In this document: piece by piece, positions 43,549 to 56,469 of the stretch
Numbering within the stretch: position 1 is the stretch's first letter
Layout: the number at the start of each line of letters is the position of its first letter
Assembly (NCBI RefSeq): GCF_001723175.1
Contig: NC_064653.1
Coordinates: 3,596,001 to 3,660,000 of the forward strand
Source of the DNA: Penicillium oxalicum
Taxonomy: Eukaryota > Ascomycota > Eurotiomycetes > Eurotiales > Aspergillaceae
Reading direction: 5' to 3'
DNA: 64,000 nucleotides
Program-made: the position numbers and the translations under genes
The notes under the pieces: generated by a model
Database searches by the model: none
Seen by the model: the letters and a program-made list of their open reading frames with translations, nothing else
What the model was told of the DNA's origin: nothing

Positions 43549-45511
43549 AGGACACACACACACTTAGAAATGTCACCGGGTCGTGGCCAACAACCTTGGC
43601 CAAAATTCGCCACACTAATCACTGTTGCAACACTTGACTTCATGTTTGATAACTTCTTTTTTTTCCACGTTGGTCTCTCTCGCCACACTCTTTCTTTGGT
43701 ATTGCCGGATCTGGTTCCATGGTCATGGAATGTAATGAGTAAAAATGGGGACAGAAGAAAAGGAGAAGAAGCAGGGAAGCAAAAAAGGAGGGAAACAACG
43801 ACCATGCAGAACGAGAAATTTGAAACTGTGGCAAGGTCAGCGCGAAAATTGGCAAGAACTCTCATTCCATTCCATTCCGTTCATTCTTCAGTCTATATTT
43901 CCGAGGATCTGTGTCTGTGCAACAGAGCCTATTCCATTGCATCAAAACACGATCGAACCACTGCAGCAATTTGAGCACCGACCTGGAGTCCGTATCGCCA
44001 GTACTACTCCGTCGCGTCCCATCTGGGCCCTCGAGACTGGACCACTATTTCTATTGCTTCATGTCTTCTTCCCTCTTATGCTGTTGCTTGATTCCGCTCC
44101 TAATGCTCGATGATAGAGAAATTCACACACACACAAGATGAATGGCTGATGGGGTTTTATCCGTTCAAGTCTAGATTTCATCATATAAGTTGAATTGAAT
44201 TCACTTGATCAATATCTGCACTTTTACCTTAGAGAATACTTGAATATCAGTAGAGAACCTTGTTAGAATATATAGCTTCTTCTCTATCTAGCCTAGCAAG
44301 CCTTTAAGTTTTGAGAATCTACCTGAGAGCTTGGAAGTGGAGACCTCGATAAATTACTCTAAGTCCCCGCCTCAAACAAAATTCTTCCTGACTCGCTGAA
44401 TATCATCGTATACGAGATCTACTAAACCTAGAATGCCTCAGCGTCCTTCCAACTACATCCTTCGAGTTGACAATTTCTTACCAATCCAAACCATTTGAGA
44501 ACCCTATTATAACGCATAGCCGACTGGTCATTGTGAGTTAGAACGTACACGGGTTATATTTGCCTAGTTCCAACTGCGGATTTCAAGAGTATCTCTCAAT
44601 CAAATCGATACTGTATAAAGCCAAAACTGCGGGCTGAGTCCTCAGTCGAGTGTCTTGCAGAACGTGCCAAAAGTGCGCACCAAGTAAATCAGTCCACTGA
44701 GTACTGCTACTGAGTGAACTCCCCTACTTATAGGCTGGTTTGTCTCTGGAATGAACTGTAAAGGGCAAAGTACTAAAAGGCGTAACCAACAGTGTAGAAT
44801 TGCTCGCGACGGGAAGAATGAAATATGTGATGATAAAAGAGGGTCTTCATATATCCAGTCCTTCCTATCCCTGGTCCTGTTCTCATGAGGATATAGTCAT
44901 CTGCTAAGGCGCTTCCCGCGTCATCCTAATCGTCCCTGTAGGTTCAGTTGGTATACTTTGGTGTACTGTTAGTTGTAGGCCACCGATACTGGTTCTTGTC
45001 TTGAGCGTCAGGCATATATACGTGATAGCGTTACCGCTTAGCGCTGGTGGGGTGGTTCATAGCTGCGTTCAAAATGCTTGTAGCCCCCGCATCCGCATCT
45101 CCGACTTCGAGGTCTGTAAGACCGTGCAGCCAGCAATATTGAACACGCGAAAGTAAGGCGTAAGGAAAGGTGTGGTGGGGGTGATCTACATTTCCTACCC
45201 TGTTTGTCGGATAATTTCCCGAAATGGATCGTAGAGAAGCGTGTTTTTACGCACGCTCTCAACCAGGATTGAATGAATTTGCAACTTCTCGGCATGTTTC
45301 TCGGTATTGGAAGACTCATATAGGAAACAGTCCGGTGGCACCTCTTTGCAAGAACCCTGCATGAGATATGCATAGGTCGATCTTTGTCTTATCCCACCGG
45401 AGAGAGGAGGAGAGTTATAAAAAGGGATTCATCGGATGGCCCAGGATGAGCCGGTTTCTCTCCGCGTCAACAGGTCCTTGAAATCCTTTGATTGCCAGTT
45501 GTACAATCAAG
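43549..45511. other. AT-rich intergenic, possible old transposon remnant
   Basis: 2 kb between pct1 and the GH127-like gene. From about 44150 to 44900 it is AT-rich with no coding signal. A TGTTAG...ACTA segment (44261-44424) is flanked by AACCT on both sides and may be a decayed solo LTR. TATAAAAA at 45416-45423 lies 89 bp before the next gene's ATG. Confidence 0.45.
45416..45423 (+). promoter_or_regulatory. TATA box of the GH127-like gene
   Basis: TATAAAAA 89 bp upstream of the ATG at 45512, suiting a strongly regulated secreted-enzyme gene. Confidence 0.55.
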
Positions 45512-47398
45512 ATGACCCTCTCTCAGAATTGGCAGACATCCTTTCTTGTATTAGTACACTTTTTGCTTTCTTTTTCCTCGTTCGTCAGTGGACGGTCTGA
45601 GCTTAGTACCGAGAATGCGCGAGCTCAGGCTTTTGCCTTCGATCTTGGTAAGGTCGAACTGACCCAAGACCGCTTTCTGGGAAACCAGGGCCGGACTCTG
45701 CAATATCTGAAAGACATCGACGTCAACAGACTCCTTTTTGTCTTCCGGAAGAACCACGGACTGTCCACGCAGCAGGCACCATCTAATGGTGGCTGGGATG
45801 CTCCGGATTTCCCATTCCGTTCCCATGTCCAGGGCCATTTCCTCAGTGCCTGGGCGCAGTGCTATGCTGCACTCCACGACCAAACCTGTTATGATCGAGC
45901 AACCCATTTTGCCGCTGAACTGGCCAAATGTCAGGCCAACAACAAGGCAGTCGGCTTCGCGGACGGATATCTATCTGGGTTTCCAGAATCGGACTTTGCG
46001 CGACTCGAAAACGGCACGTTAAAGAACGGCAATGTGCCCTATTATGTGGTGCACAAGACTCTGGCCGGTCTTCTCGATACTTGGCGCTTGACAAATGACA
46101 CTACCTCTCGCGACGTCTTGCTGTCCCTGGCTGACTGGGTTGACAACCGAACGAGGCGGTTGAGTTACAGTCTGATGCAAAAGACATTGGAAACCGAATT
46201 TGGCGGTATGAACGAGGTGATGGCTGATCTCTACCACCAGACTGGGAACGAGAGATGGCTCGCCGTCGCCCAACGCTTTGATCACGCTGCTGTCTTTGAT
46301 CCCCTGGCCGCCAATCAAGATAAACTGGACGGTCTTCATGCAAACACGCAGGTGCCCAAGTGGATTGGGGCTGCCCGCCAATATGAAGCCAGCGGAGACC
46401 CTCGATATCTTGATATTGCTCGCAATGCTTGGGAGATTACTGTCAAGGCACACACTTACGCCATCGGTGGGAATAGCAAAGCGGAGCACTTCCACGCTCC
46501 CAACGCCATCGCCTCCTATCTGACCCAAGATACATGTGAAGCATGCAATTCCTATAACATGCTGAAGCTGACTCGCGAGCTGTGGCTTGTGGATCCCGAC
46601 AACTCATCCTATTTCGATTTCTATGAGACTGCCTTACTCAATCACCTGCTGGGACAGCAGAACCCTCATGACAATCATGGCCACGTCACTTACTTCACTC
46701 CTCTCAATGCTGGAGGTCGACGCGGTGTTGGTCCCGCCTGGGGCGGCGGTACTTGGAGTACGGATTACAACTCATTCTGGTGCTGTCAGGGAACCGCACT
46801 CGAAACAAACACCAAGTTGATGGATTCGATCTACTTTCACAATAACTCCACCTTGTATATCAACCTGTTCCTATCTTCTGTCCTCACATGGCCGGAGATG
46901 GGCATTACCCTCAAACAATCCACAAATTACCCCGTGGGCGATACCTCCAGAATGGAAGTGTCCGGAAAAGGCGACTGGACGATGAAAATCCGCATTCCGA
47001 CATGGGCATCAAGTGCAGAGCTGACGCTGAATGGAAAGGCTTTACCTCACGTCAAGGCTACTCCGGGGACATATGCCCAAATCTCGCGCACATGGGCCGA
47101 TGGAGATATCGTGGAGATTCGTCTCCCCATGCGTCTTCGTACGGTGGCTGCAAATGACAATAAAAATATTGTGGCCATTGCGTACGGGCCATCGATCTTG
47201 TGTGGCAACTATGGCGACAGCACACTGAAGAGTACTCCTACCATCACTCTGGACTCTATCAAGCGCTCTGGATCTTCGAGCCTTGACTTTACTGCAATTG
47301 CCGACAACAAGAATGTCAAACTCGGTGCGTTCTATGATGCCCAGGGATACAATTATAATGTATATTGGGCTGCGACAGGAAGTCTCCCCGCTGCATAG
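45512..47398 (+). CDS. Secreted GH127/GH146-like (DUF1680) glycosidase, likely beta-L-arabinofuranosidase
   Basis: DUF1680 enzymes release beta-L-arabinofuranose using a zinc-bound cysteine nucleophile. One intronless frame of 628 aa. The open frame extends eight codons upstream (from TTG), but the first ATG is at 45512. The signal peptide is SFLVLVHFLLSFSSFVSG. The catalytic barrel contains GGWDAPDFPFRSHVQGHFLS, ETEFGGMNEVMADLY and GGNSKAEHFH (Glu325 as candidate acid/base). The zinc/thiolate set matches bacterial HypBA1: Glu343 and Cys345 in CEACNSYNMLKLTR, and Cys424-Cys425 in FWCCQGTALE, with nearly the same spacing. A beta-sandwich C-terminus follows (KIRIPTWASSAELTLNGK). True substrate specificity is not decided by sequence. 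It is the only large intronless secreted enzyme gene here and sits between repeat-rich gaps. Confidence 0.92.
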   Translation: MTLSQNWQTSFLVLVHFLLSFSSFVSGRSELSTENARAQAFAFDLGKVELTQDRFLGNQGRTLQYLKDIDVNRLLFVFRKNHGLSTQQAPSNGGWDAPDFPFRSHVQGHFLSAWAQCYAALHDQTCYDRATHFAAELAKCQANNKAVGFADGYLSGFPESDFARLENGTLKNGNVPYYVVHKTLAGLLDTWRLTNDTTSRDVLLSLADWVDNRTRRLSYSLMQKTLETEFGGMNEVMADLYHQTGNERWLAVAQRFDHAAVFDPLAANQDKLDGLHANTQVPKWIGAARQYEASGDPRYLDIARNAWEITVKAHTYAIGGNSKAEHFHAPNAIASYLTQDTCEACNSYNMLKLTRELWLVDPDNSSYFDFYETALLNHLLGQQNPHDNHGHVTYFTPLNAGGRRGVGPAWGGGTWSTDYNSFWCCQGTALETNTKLMDSIYFHNNSTLYINLFLSSVLTWPEMGITLKQSTNYPVGDTSRMEVSGKGDWTMKIRIPTWASSAELTLNGKALPHVKATPGTYAQISRTWADGDIVEIRLPMRLRTVAANDNKNIVAIAYGPSILCGNYGDSTLKSTPTITLDSIKRSGSSSLDFTAIADNKNVKLGAFYDAQGYNYNVYWAATGSLPAA

Positions 47399-48514
<1,116 letters not shown>

Positions 48515-50182
48515 CTAGACTCGGGTGTCTGATCCATTTTGTGAGTTGGGAGGTTCACCATGTGCGGCTTCCTCGTCATCTGTGTAGGGAGGTTGTTGGT
48601 TTCTCTCTCTTCGAGATACCTCTGCCTGAACATCGGTCTCTTCTTCCTCTTCTTCCTCCTCCTTGGGAGGTGTCAAATTCGGCTCCCCCACAATCTCCTT
48701 CTTTACCTCTTCGCGTCGTCCCTCCTGTGCAACAGCCACGTAGACCGCACACGCCAAGATCAACGCCGACCCCGCCCAACTCACCGGCGACATGGTACTG
48801 CCCCAGATCACTTTATCGTAAAACAGTGCAAACAGCATCTGCGTATATACCATATTCGTCGCCTTGGAGCCCTGTCGGGCCTGGGCGCCCTTGTCCCGCA
48901 CACTCGCCGGAGGAACATAACTCAGTCCGGCGGTTAACAGGAACTGGAGTAAGAATCCGCATACGCCCAGCCCCGTCAGCAGAATCCATTCTGTGGCGGT
49001 GGAGGGCAGGCGGAACGGGATACTCGGCACGGCCACCATCGCGACAAGCGAGATGATGGTCGTCACGCTGGAGTAATAGGTTACTGAGACGAGCGGGTGC
49101 GCACGCCGTCCGATCACGCGGATGGTGGTGTATGCGCCTGATGCGCCGAGGACTCCGACGAAAGCGACTACTGTGGCGAGGACATGATGGAATGAGTCTG
49201 TATCGTTGGGGCTTTCGTCCTCGGTAGGGGCAGGGGTGGTGGTGGTAGTATTGCCTTTGCTCTGGTTGGAGCGAGATGAGAATGGGCGTGCGATGAGGAC
49301 GACGCCGATGAGCGAGACGAGGGCGGCGAGTTGCTGGCGGCGAGTAAAGGTCTCGCCGGGGATGAGGAATGAACAGGCGTAGCAGGTGAGAATGGGGGCG
49401 AGGAAGGTGATCACCGTGGCTTCGGAGAGTGGGAGGTATTGGACAGAATAATAGAGACCGTAGACACCCAAGAAACCGAAAGTTGCGCGGAGGAGGAGGA
49501 GTTTGCGAACGGGTCGAATGCCAAAGGGTGCGGGCACTTGAGCATACCACATGTAAAGGTAGCTCGCGACGGCGGTGATGGACATGCGGGCGAAGAGGAC
49601 CTATAGAGAAGGGTTAGCCCGTTTGTGGCCTTTTGCAAAAAGACGAAAGAAAGTAGAGAGAGAAAAAAAAGCAACAGGGTACTGAGCATAGTTCAGTCCA
49701 CGTACCTGAAACGGATGCATCGAGCTATGAATCTCCAGAATCTGTGTCATCACATTCATACTTGCGCCAAACATCTGTGCCAACAGAACCAGAAACATGC
49801 CCATGTTCCTCAACCAGAAGATTCGCAACGATGCGCGCCATGCTTTCCGCGGCCGTGCTCTCTCCGCCGCGATGCCCCGCTGCTCTTCTTCGTCGTCGCC
49901 CTCGGGCTCGTCGATCGGTCGGGGTTCATACCGGACGAGATGATCAGAGGTTTCGTCGGGATCGTCACGATAGGGCTGACTGTAAGAAGTGGAAGAAGAA
50001 GCGAGAGGAAACGGGGATGCTTGGCGGGGAGGAGCGTCGGGGTGTTCAGCCTCTTGCGCAGCACCGCGATCAGACTCGGAAGATCTCTGTGACTTGGACT
50101 GAGAGTGTTCTTGTTGTGGGCGATCCTGCGATTTGCCTCGCTTGGTAGCATCGGAGGATGTTTTTGACTCTGGTTGTGACAT
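48515..50182 (-). CDS. EamA/DMT-superfamily transporter
   Basis: Drug/metabolite-transporter family proteins are 10-helix membrane carriers, often for nucleotide sugars or amines. Exons 50182..49706 and 49600..48515 give 520 aa. A long hydrophilic N-terminus (residues 1-115, Ser/Gln/Glu-rich) precedes the first helix NMGMFLVLLAQMFGASMNVM. Two EamA repeats follow: the first has RATFGFLGVYGLYYSVQYLP and PLSEATVITFLAPILTCY, the second ATVVAFVGVLGASGAYTTIR and MLFALFYDKVIWG, about ten helices in all. The cytosolic tail is acidic, with eight Glu in a row from a GAG/GAA repeat (48645-48665 region). It resembles fungal DUF6 proteins such as yeast YMR253C. The transported substrate is unknown. Confidence 0.9.
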
Positions 50183-51277
50183 GGTGGGACGAGATGTGAT
50201 CAGAGTCTATGATTTAAGATAGGTCAGGAAAGTGTTGGTTTCAAAGAGAAATTTATGCATATGAGAATGATCCGTCAACCAGAAATATTATAATTTGAAG
50301 CCTTGAACCTGCGCAAAAGGAAGATTTACTGGAAAAGGAAAAATCCCCAAAAGAGAAGGAAACTCGAATAGGCGGCGGCGCATGACTTTGCCGGTCACCG
50401 TTCGCCAGGCCGATTCGGTGGGTTGTGCGGACTGCGGAGAGTGGAGAGGCCGAGGGTGGAGTCGCAAGGAACAAGACCATCAACCGTCTGGTTGCGAGGA
50501 ACCATTGGTCGGGAGTGGAGGACCCCCGTGTGACTAGGTTCCTGCGGCAGAGTAGGTCGATAAGAAGAAAGGCCACTTATGAGCCAATGAGATCCATGTC
50601 ACAGAGACATTTAGGAGACCTGGGTCGGACACACATGATTGAATTCAATCTTCAAGTTGAAGATACTTGGACCTTGAACTCGGAGTGAGTTTGATCTCGG
50701 TAAAAAGGCCGAAGAAAAGGTACAGAGTCGGATCGAGTCCACGTGTATTGATGACTAAGGGTGGTATTCCACCTCTTTCAAGTACTTGAGTCATGGACCT
50801 ATTGTTCACTGGACGTGACCAAGTACATACCGAGTAGCTTGGTCGCTAGCTCATGCGCCAATCGAGAGGTGAGCAGTATAGCTCGAATCTTCATGCATAG
50901 CCAATACCATACAAGACTTGATTCCACTGTCATGCACCACGGTCGTACGTGCGCGTCGAGTCGCAACCGACTCGAGATGTATGGACTTCCACGCAGACTA
51001 TCCCCCAAAAAAAAAGCCAAAGGCATTGACAAGTGAGAAAAAGAAAATAGTGCAAAAAATCAGTGAACCTCAATATACGGATTTTGATTGAATTTAAAGA
51101 AGACATCGATCCTCCAACATCTGATAAACTGGCAAGAGAAGCCGCTCTCCACTATGCAATACCCTCAACTCTGGACAAGAGCCTCCGACCTAAACGGCAC
51201 CACTGCAACTTGAAGCATAGAGTGACCAAGTGCTCCGAAAGAACACTTGATCTCGCCACCCAATCAATTCAGCAGAT
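50183..51277. other. Intergenic, no gene recognised
   Basis: 1.1 kb between the transporter start and the AA9 stop (both minus). It should contain the transporter promoter and the AA9 3' UTR. No notable repeat or ORF. Confidence 0.5.
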
Positions 51278-52316
51278 TTACTGGGCAGAGTTCATGCGGC
51301 CACCGCAGTTGGCATCAGTGTGCTGAGTAGCAGAGGCATCATTCTGGGCCTGCTGGTTCCAGGGGTTCCCGGAGTTGCCGTTAGAAGCATCAGCACCCTG
51401 GCTGTTGGTGTTGGTGGAAGAGGCAGAGGAAGGAGTGGAGTCGGAGGAGTAGCTGGCCTGCTTGGCGCTGCCGCCGCCAGTCCAGGGCTCATCACCAACG
51501 GGAGTCTGATCCATGTCCTTGTTGATGGTGGCAGCCTTGTCGACCCACAGGTTGAGACCGTTGAAGAGGGTCATCTGGTCGTTGTAGAGACCGGGGATCT
51601 TGTAGGTCTTGCTGGGAGCACCCGAGCCGTTACCGGTGACCTTGATCTGAGCACAGCTGTAATAGAATTCGGCCTCGTTGACCTGAGCGCCGTGAAGACC
51701 AACGTGCTCGGCACGGACGAGGTACTCGCCGGGGGGAGTGTCCTTGGGGATCTGGAAATCAAAGGAAGGGTGGTTGTAGGTGCACCAGGCGTCCTTGGTG
51801 AGATCGCCATTGTCATTGCAGATCTTCTTTTCCCAGATCTTGAACCACTCGCCGTCACCCTCGTATTCCTTGACATTACCAGAGGGAGCCTTGGACATGA
51901 CTTATCATTCATTGTTAGCTTGTTTTCCTTTGTCCTTTTTCGTAATCTGGTCGAGTGGATTTGGAAGTATACGGGGGATCCAACGTACAGACTTGACCCG
52001 GACCGGGGTGCTGGACCATGGCGTCGTAGAACAGCTTCATGCCAATGGTATCGCCAGCGGCAACGGTGGCAACCTTGGTCTTGGCGGCATTCTTGAAGGA
52101 GCCCAAGTTGCAGCGGAAGTCGTTGTCGTTGGGAGTCAGGTTGTCAAAGGTCTTGTGGAACTTGGTAGGGTAGTAGTTGGTCTGACGGGTAGTCTGACGA
52201 ATGTACTCCCAGTCCTTGGAGACCTGGTTGTTCACAATGAGCTTGCTGAAGATGTAGTGGGCCGAAGCGGACTCGGCCAGCAAAGCCGCCACACCAACGA
52301 GAGTCGCGAAGTGCAT
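51278..52316 (-). CDS. Secreted AA9 lytic polysaccharide monooxygenase (former GH61)
   Basis: AA9 enzymes cleave cellulose and related glucans oxidatively with a copper histidine brace. Exons 52316..51989 and 51900..51278 give 316 aa. The signal peptide MHFATLVGVAALLAESASA ends directly before His20, which would be the mature N-terminus and first copper ligand. The second brace His is H103 in QHPGPGQVFMSKAPSG; the axial Tyr lies in EFYYSCAQIKV. Further signatures are CTYNHPSFDFQIPKDTPPGE and YLVRAEHVGLHGA. A Ser/Thr/Asn-rich linker and a short tail with one late Cys (DANCGGRMNSAQ) follow instead of a CBM1. Upstream are a TATA-like CATAAATA and a GGCTAA motif, suggesting regulated expression. 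Confidence 0.93.
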
Positions 52317-52528
52317 CTTGTTGAAGATTTTCTTGAAGAGAAAATTTGAAGAGAATGTAAAAAAAGGGTTTGTTTGTGATTTTATCCGGTGGATGATGAA
52401 AAGAGCAAAGAATGTGAAAAATTCTGACCAGCAGAACTTGAATTGAAGCGAAGAAAGAAGAAAGAATGAAGTGATATCGAAATGGAATACAAGGGAAGAG
52501 TCTGTACTGGCACAGGAAGACGGGAGGG

Positions 52529-52536
52529 TATTTATG
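52529..52536 (-). promoter_or_regulatory. TATA-like box of the AA9 gene
   Basis: CATAAATA on the minus strand, about 213 bp before the AA9 ATG; a GA-rich leader lies between them. Confidence 0.4.
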
Positions 52537-52628
52537 GACTGGACAGAGGCGTCGTGCCCAGGCCAACTGTGGCAGCTTCAGCAGCGTTGACATCCAAGAC
52601 TCCAAAAGTTTCCCCCCTTGAAACACAG

Positions 52629-52634
52629 TTAGCC
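52629..52634 (-). promoter_or_regulatory. Candidate XlnR/Xyr1-type motif
   Basis: GGCTAA on the minus strand, about 313 bp before the AA9 ATG and upstream of its TATA-like box. XlnR recognises GGCTAR in Aspergillus; a six-base match alone is weak. Confidence 0.3.
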
Positions 52635-54122
52635 ACGATCCGCTGGAGATATCATCACTTTCTTCGGTGTGATGCCTCGACAAGCTTGGTGGTGGAGCCT
52701 GGACCCTACGCCAAGCCTGCTGTGGTTTCAAGATGCAGTCCAGCCGAGGAAGACCCTGACTCTTCACGTTTTCACTCTTCACTGTCCGTCCCCGCTGACA
52801 AGTGTGGATAGCAAAGACCATGGGTCTATGGTCTGCACTCGACTGTGTTCTGCATCACAATCCGTCGCGAAAAAAGAAGTCGAGACATTCGTGCGCTGAA
52901 CGTGAGAAAAAGGCTCCGCTATGGCATATTGTTAGGGCTCCGGATCGAAAAGATGATTTGGGTCGTGGGGGCGCCTCATGTTCGTCTCGATCTTAGCGCA
53001 GTAAAGAGATCACGTAGAGCTCCAGTGGACCCAATTCCCACGGTCGTTGGGTCCCGAGATACCGAAGTCAGTCCGATTCAATAGTGCAGGCTCGGCGCGT
53101 GGAATTTAATCTTTTTGCGACATCCCGCGGTGCATGTCTCACTGCCGTGGAGGTCTTGGCCGGCAATTCCAGGCACATCAAGCCCGTCTTTGAACTCGCG
53201 CACTCTCAATAGTCATTGAGTGATGTGAACGGTGAAAAGATGACGCTTGCAGTCACTCCTATAGTATGGCCATTCAGACGTATTTCCCCGCTAGAACTGG
53301 AAGCCCGGCAGGGTTAGATTTTTCTCTTTTTCCCCCCTCTTTCCAACCTGCGTAGAGCTACTTCTTTGGAACCGAAATATGTCCAGACACCGAGTGACAG
53401 TCAACCCAACCGGGGGAACCGACTCGTCGAGGACCAAAGAGAACCACCTGATGATCTTGGCGGTTCTCGTCTGGAGGAATATCTCTTGGCAGAGAGGGTC
53501 CTCGGTCCTGACTTGGGGCTGTCAATAATCAAGTGCACTAGCGCATAGCCGCCCAGGGCGTTATCGAGAACCCTCAAGATGATACACATGGACGGGCCTG
53601 ACGTGTTTCACGCTAAGACAACGGGTGGTCAAACCGTCAATCCGGTGCCGGTTGTCGGGAGGAGTGGACCCTTATCCATGACATTCTAGTCTAGAACAGA
53701 TTGCGCGAGAGGCAGCTGAACCCGAGCGAGAGGTAAGAAGGGGAATTTATAGACCTCGAAATGGAGGGAAGGAGAGAGTCCATGTAGAGCGGGATAGTGG
53801 AGAAAGGAGCGTCTGCCTTTCGCTTCCAGGGTCGCGAGCCGAGGGGCCGTGCAGCTGGGACAAGGTGAGGCGAGGGAGAGCGGTACCCAGGAATAGAGGA
53901 GCCACAGTGTAGACTCGTAGAATGCTTGAGGAACTTCTGAGCAGATGGGGACTATTGTACGCCTGTGTTACAAATGGGGCCAAACGGTTTGTTGATGAGA
54001 TTTATCAACAAGCTTCTCCTTATTGAGCTCGCTTACCTATTAATGGGCAACGTCTCCCAGAATGGTGAACTTTTCTCTCGCGAACAAGACGTGGTGTTAC
54101 AGTACAAAGGTCAAAAGGGATC

Positions 54123-56469
54123 CTATACAAATGTGAAAGTATCACCACCCTTCTCGCGCAGCATATTCCCAACACGAGAAGTTCCCACAATTCGCTCCAG
54201 CTTCAGGGCGTCCCATTTCGAAAACAGCGCACGAACACCGCCCTCAGCAGCCTCCACCACCGCGGCAGGATCCAGACCCAAGAATCCAACAATCTCCCCG
54301 TAGAACTTGGGATTCTCCGGTAGACCGTACATCACCACCCGGCGAACCCCACGAATCTGATATCTGCGGAAATGGTGGGCTCGCTCAGTGTAGAGGAGAA
54401 CGGAGTACCGCCCGTTCATAAAATAACTGCGGGCCCGGCTCACCTCTCGCGCCTCGGTGTACTCGGAGATAGCCCCGAAAGACACATTGGTCGTCTGCGC
54501 CGACTGGGCAAAGTGATTGCGGACACGGACAAAATCGAGATAGGAGGGGATGAAAATGATGGTGCCGGCGCCGCTCTTCCCGCGGCCCGTCGTAATATTC
54601 TTGACCAAGGTAGAGAGGATAGTCGTGGTGAAGTGTTTGAAGCGGGTGTCGGGATCCTTCAGAGGAGAGAGACTGTCGATACGAGAGAAGGTCTGTTTGA
54701 CCGACACGGGTAAGGGAATCTCGGTGATGGCACCGGCGTATGTGGGGTTGAATTTCACGCGCCCATATGCGTTCTGCATGGAATGAGAAAACAGGGAGTT
54801 GATCTCCGGGGTGATATGAGAGGTTAAAAGGACAGTCTGTCGCACGTAGCGTGCGTGATTGTCCAGATACCAGTTACGGACACGGCTGAAGTCACATCCA
54901 TGCGCTTCTTTGGGCTGGAGGTTGAGGTGTTTGAAGATGTAGGGGACATTGTCCCAAAGTTGCATCAGAAGAGCATCGGCATGATCGACCAGAACAACTT
55001 CAATGGAAGAGAGGAAGTCATGATCTCGCTTTTTTTCACTGTTCAAGGGGCATTTCCACATCAGTCATGTGCGAGGGAGGATATTGGCAGGCGGGTAACT
55101 TACTCGGCTTGGTCCATAATCGTCCGAAGACCCAACGGGCTGCAGAGAATAATGTCGGAGCTATAGAATTGTGCAAAATACTTGACCGTCTTACGGGTGA
55201 ACTTCAACCCCAGTCGGAACATATCATCATCGTTGCCGCCAAAGAGATCGCGGAAGTCATCCGGTTTGTTCTCCCAGCCTGCATCGTCAGGCCCGGAAAA
55301 TGTGTCTGTGAAACGTTTTTTGTTCTCCTGTTGCTCGACCTGATAAAAGCGAGTGATGGCGTTGACTGCCCGCACACACGCTTGTCGGGTGGGGAGAATA
55401 TAGAGAACCTTGGGACGAGTGAACCCCTGGTCCCGATACTCGACGTCGGTGTCGGGGTCCTTCGCTAAACGGGCATTGTTCTTCAGGACCTGGTCTCGGG
55501 TCTTGATGATATGATTGACGCAGTGAAGAGCCATGATGTCACGCATGTCCTCGGCCATGGCCGCGGTACGTGCACCGTAGAGAATGTCCTGATAATCGAA
55601 CACATAGGGTGCCACTTGTTGCGCAGGGCCATTAATCTTAGGAAGAAGCTCGGCGGCACGAGGTTTCAACTTGTTTTTGATCTGTAAATGGGAACCCTGG
55701 TTAGCCACCGGAATCGCAGTATCGCAAGGCCGAAAAGAGCCGACTTGCCTTGAGGCCGCCAGTAGTCTTCATCGGGGGAAGGAGCGCCGGGCTTGAATTT
55801 CCTGATTCAGGAACGGACTGTACCACTCGCAACCCGTCAATTTCTTTCTTCACCGATGACCACTTGTTGGCTTCGATCGATTGTATCCTCTGGGCTAAAT
55901 CATCTCCGTCTGACGAGCTGAAGTGCTTCTCAAATGGTCCCACCACTTCTTCATCGTCGTCGTCATCATTCTCTGCCTGGGCGTCTTCCTCATCTTCAGA
56001 TGGAGCTTGTTCTAGAAGTGCGTCGTCCGCCTGTTCGTCCTCCTCGACAGCAATTGATGTGGTGGGTTCCTCCCGTTTGTTATCACTCTCAAGTTTTCTC
56101 TTCTTCCGTGCTGGTCCTTTATTGTCCGAGTTGGCCTGCAGGATTTCGAGTAGTTCGTTGTAGGGGCGCCCGGCATTATCGTCTTCTCCTTCGTCACTGC
56201 TGGATGAGGCATCATCCATCAGCGTGTCATCTCCCATGTCCACCTCCTCCATAGCTGCATCGTTCGGCGCATCTTCACCAGACGATTCGTCTGAGCTGTG
56301 TTCCAATTAGCTTCATAGGGAATTATTGCGCGGATCGTTCAGGAAGCACTCACTCTACTTCTTGCAATCGCGATGTCGCAAAGTCGTTCCCTCGGCCTGT
56401 AATGCGACCTCTCCTTCCTCTTGTTGAGCGACCACCGCGACCACGACCACGACCTCGTGGCGGAGCCAT
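54123..56469 (-). CDS. utp25: Utp25, SSU processome protein (DEAD-helicase-like)
   Basis: Utp25 is a U3 snoRNP-associated factor for early 40S assembly, related to DEAD helicases but usually lacking functional motifs. Exons 56469..56354, 56295..55749, 55681..55104 and 55038..54123 give 718 aa. The N-terminus is an RG-rich tail ([18 protein letters not shown]), then an acidic segment. Characteristic blocks are [76 protein letters not shown] and [16 protein letters not shown]. No Walker A GKT or DEAD box, as expected. The second intron has a GC donor. It is divergent from eif3f. Confidence 0.94.
55682..55748 (-). other. GC-AG intron in utp25
   Basis: On the minus strand the donor is CTCAAG|GCAAGT and the acceptor TTTACAG|ATC, phase 0. 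Reading through adds [15 protein letters not shown] and a stop. The GT nearby (AAGTCGG) would shift the frame. Confidence 0.9.

Larger units (their letters stand above)
52317..54122. other. Intergenic; AA9 promoter side
   Basis: 1.8 kb between the AA9 start and the utp25 stop. The first 400 bp look like the AA9 promoter. The rest carries no recognisable gene; ORFs such as 53366-53548 and 53965-54303 overlap or precede utp25 antisense. Confidence 0.5.
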
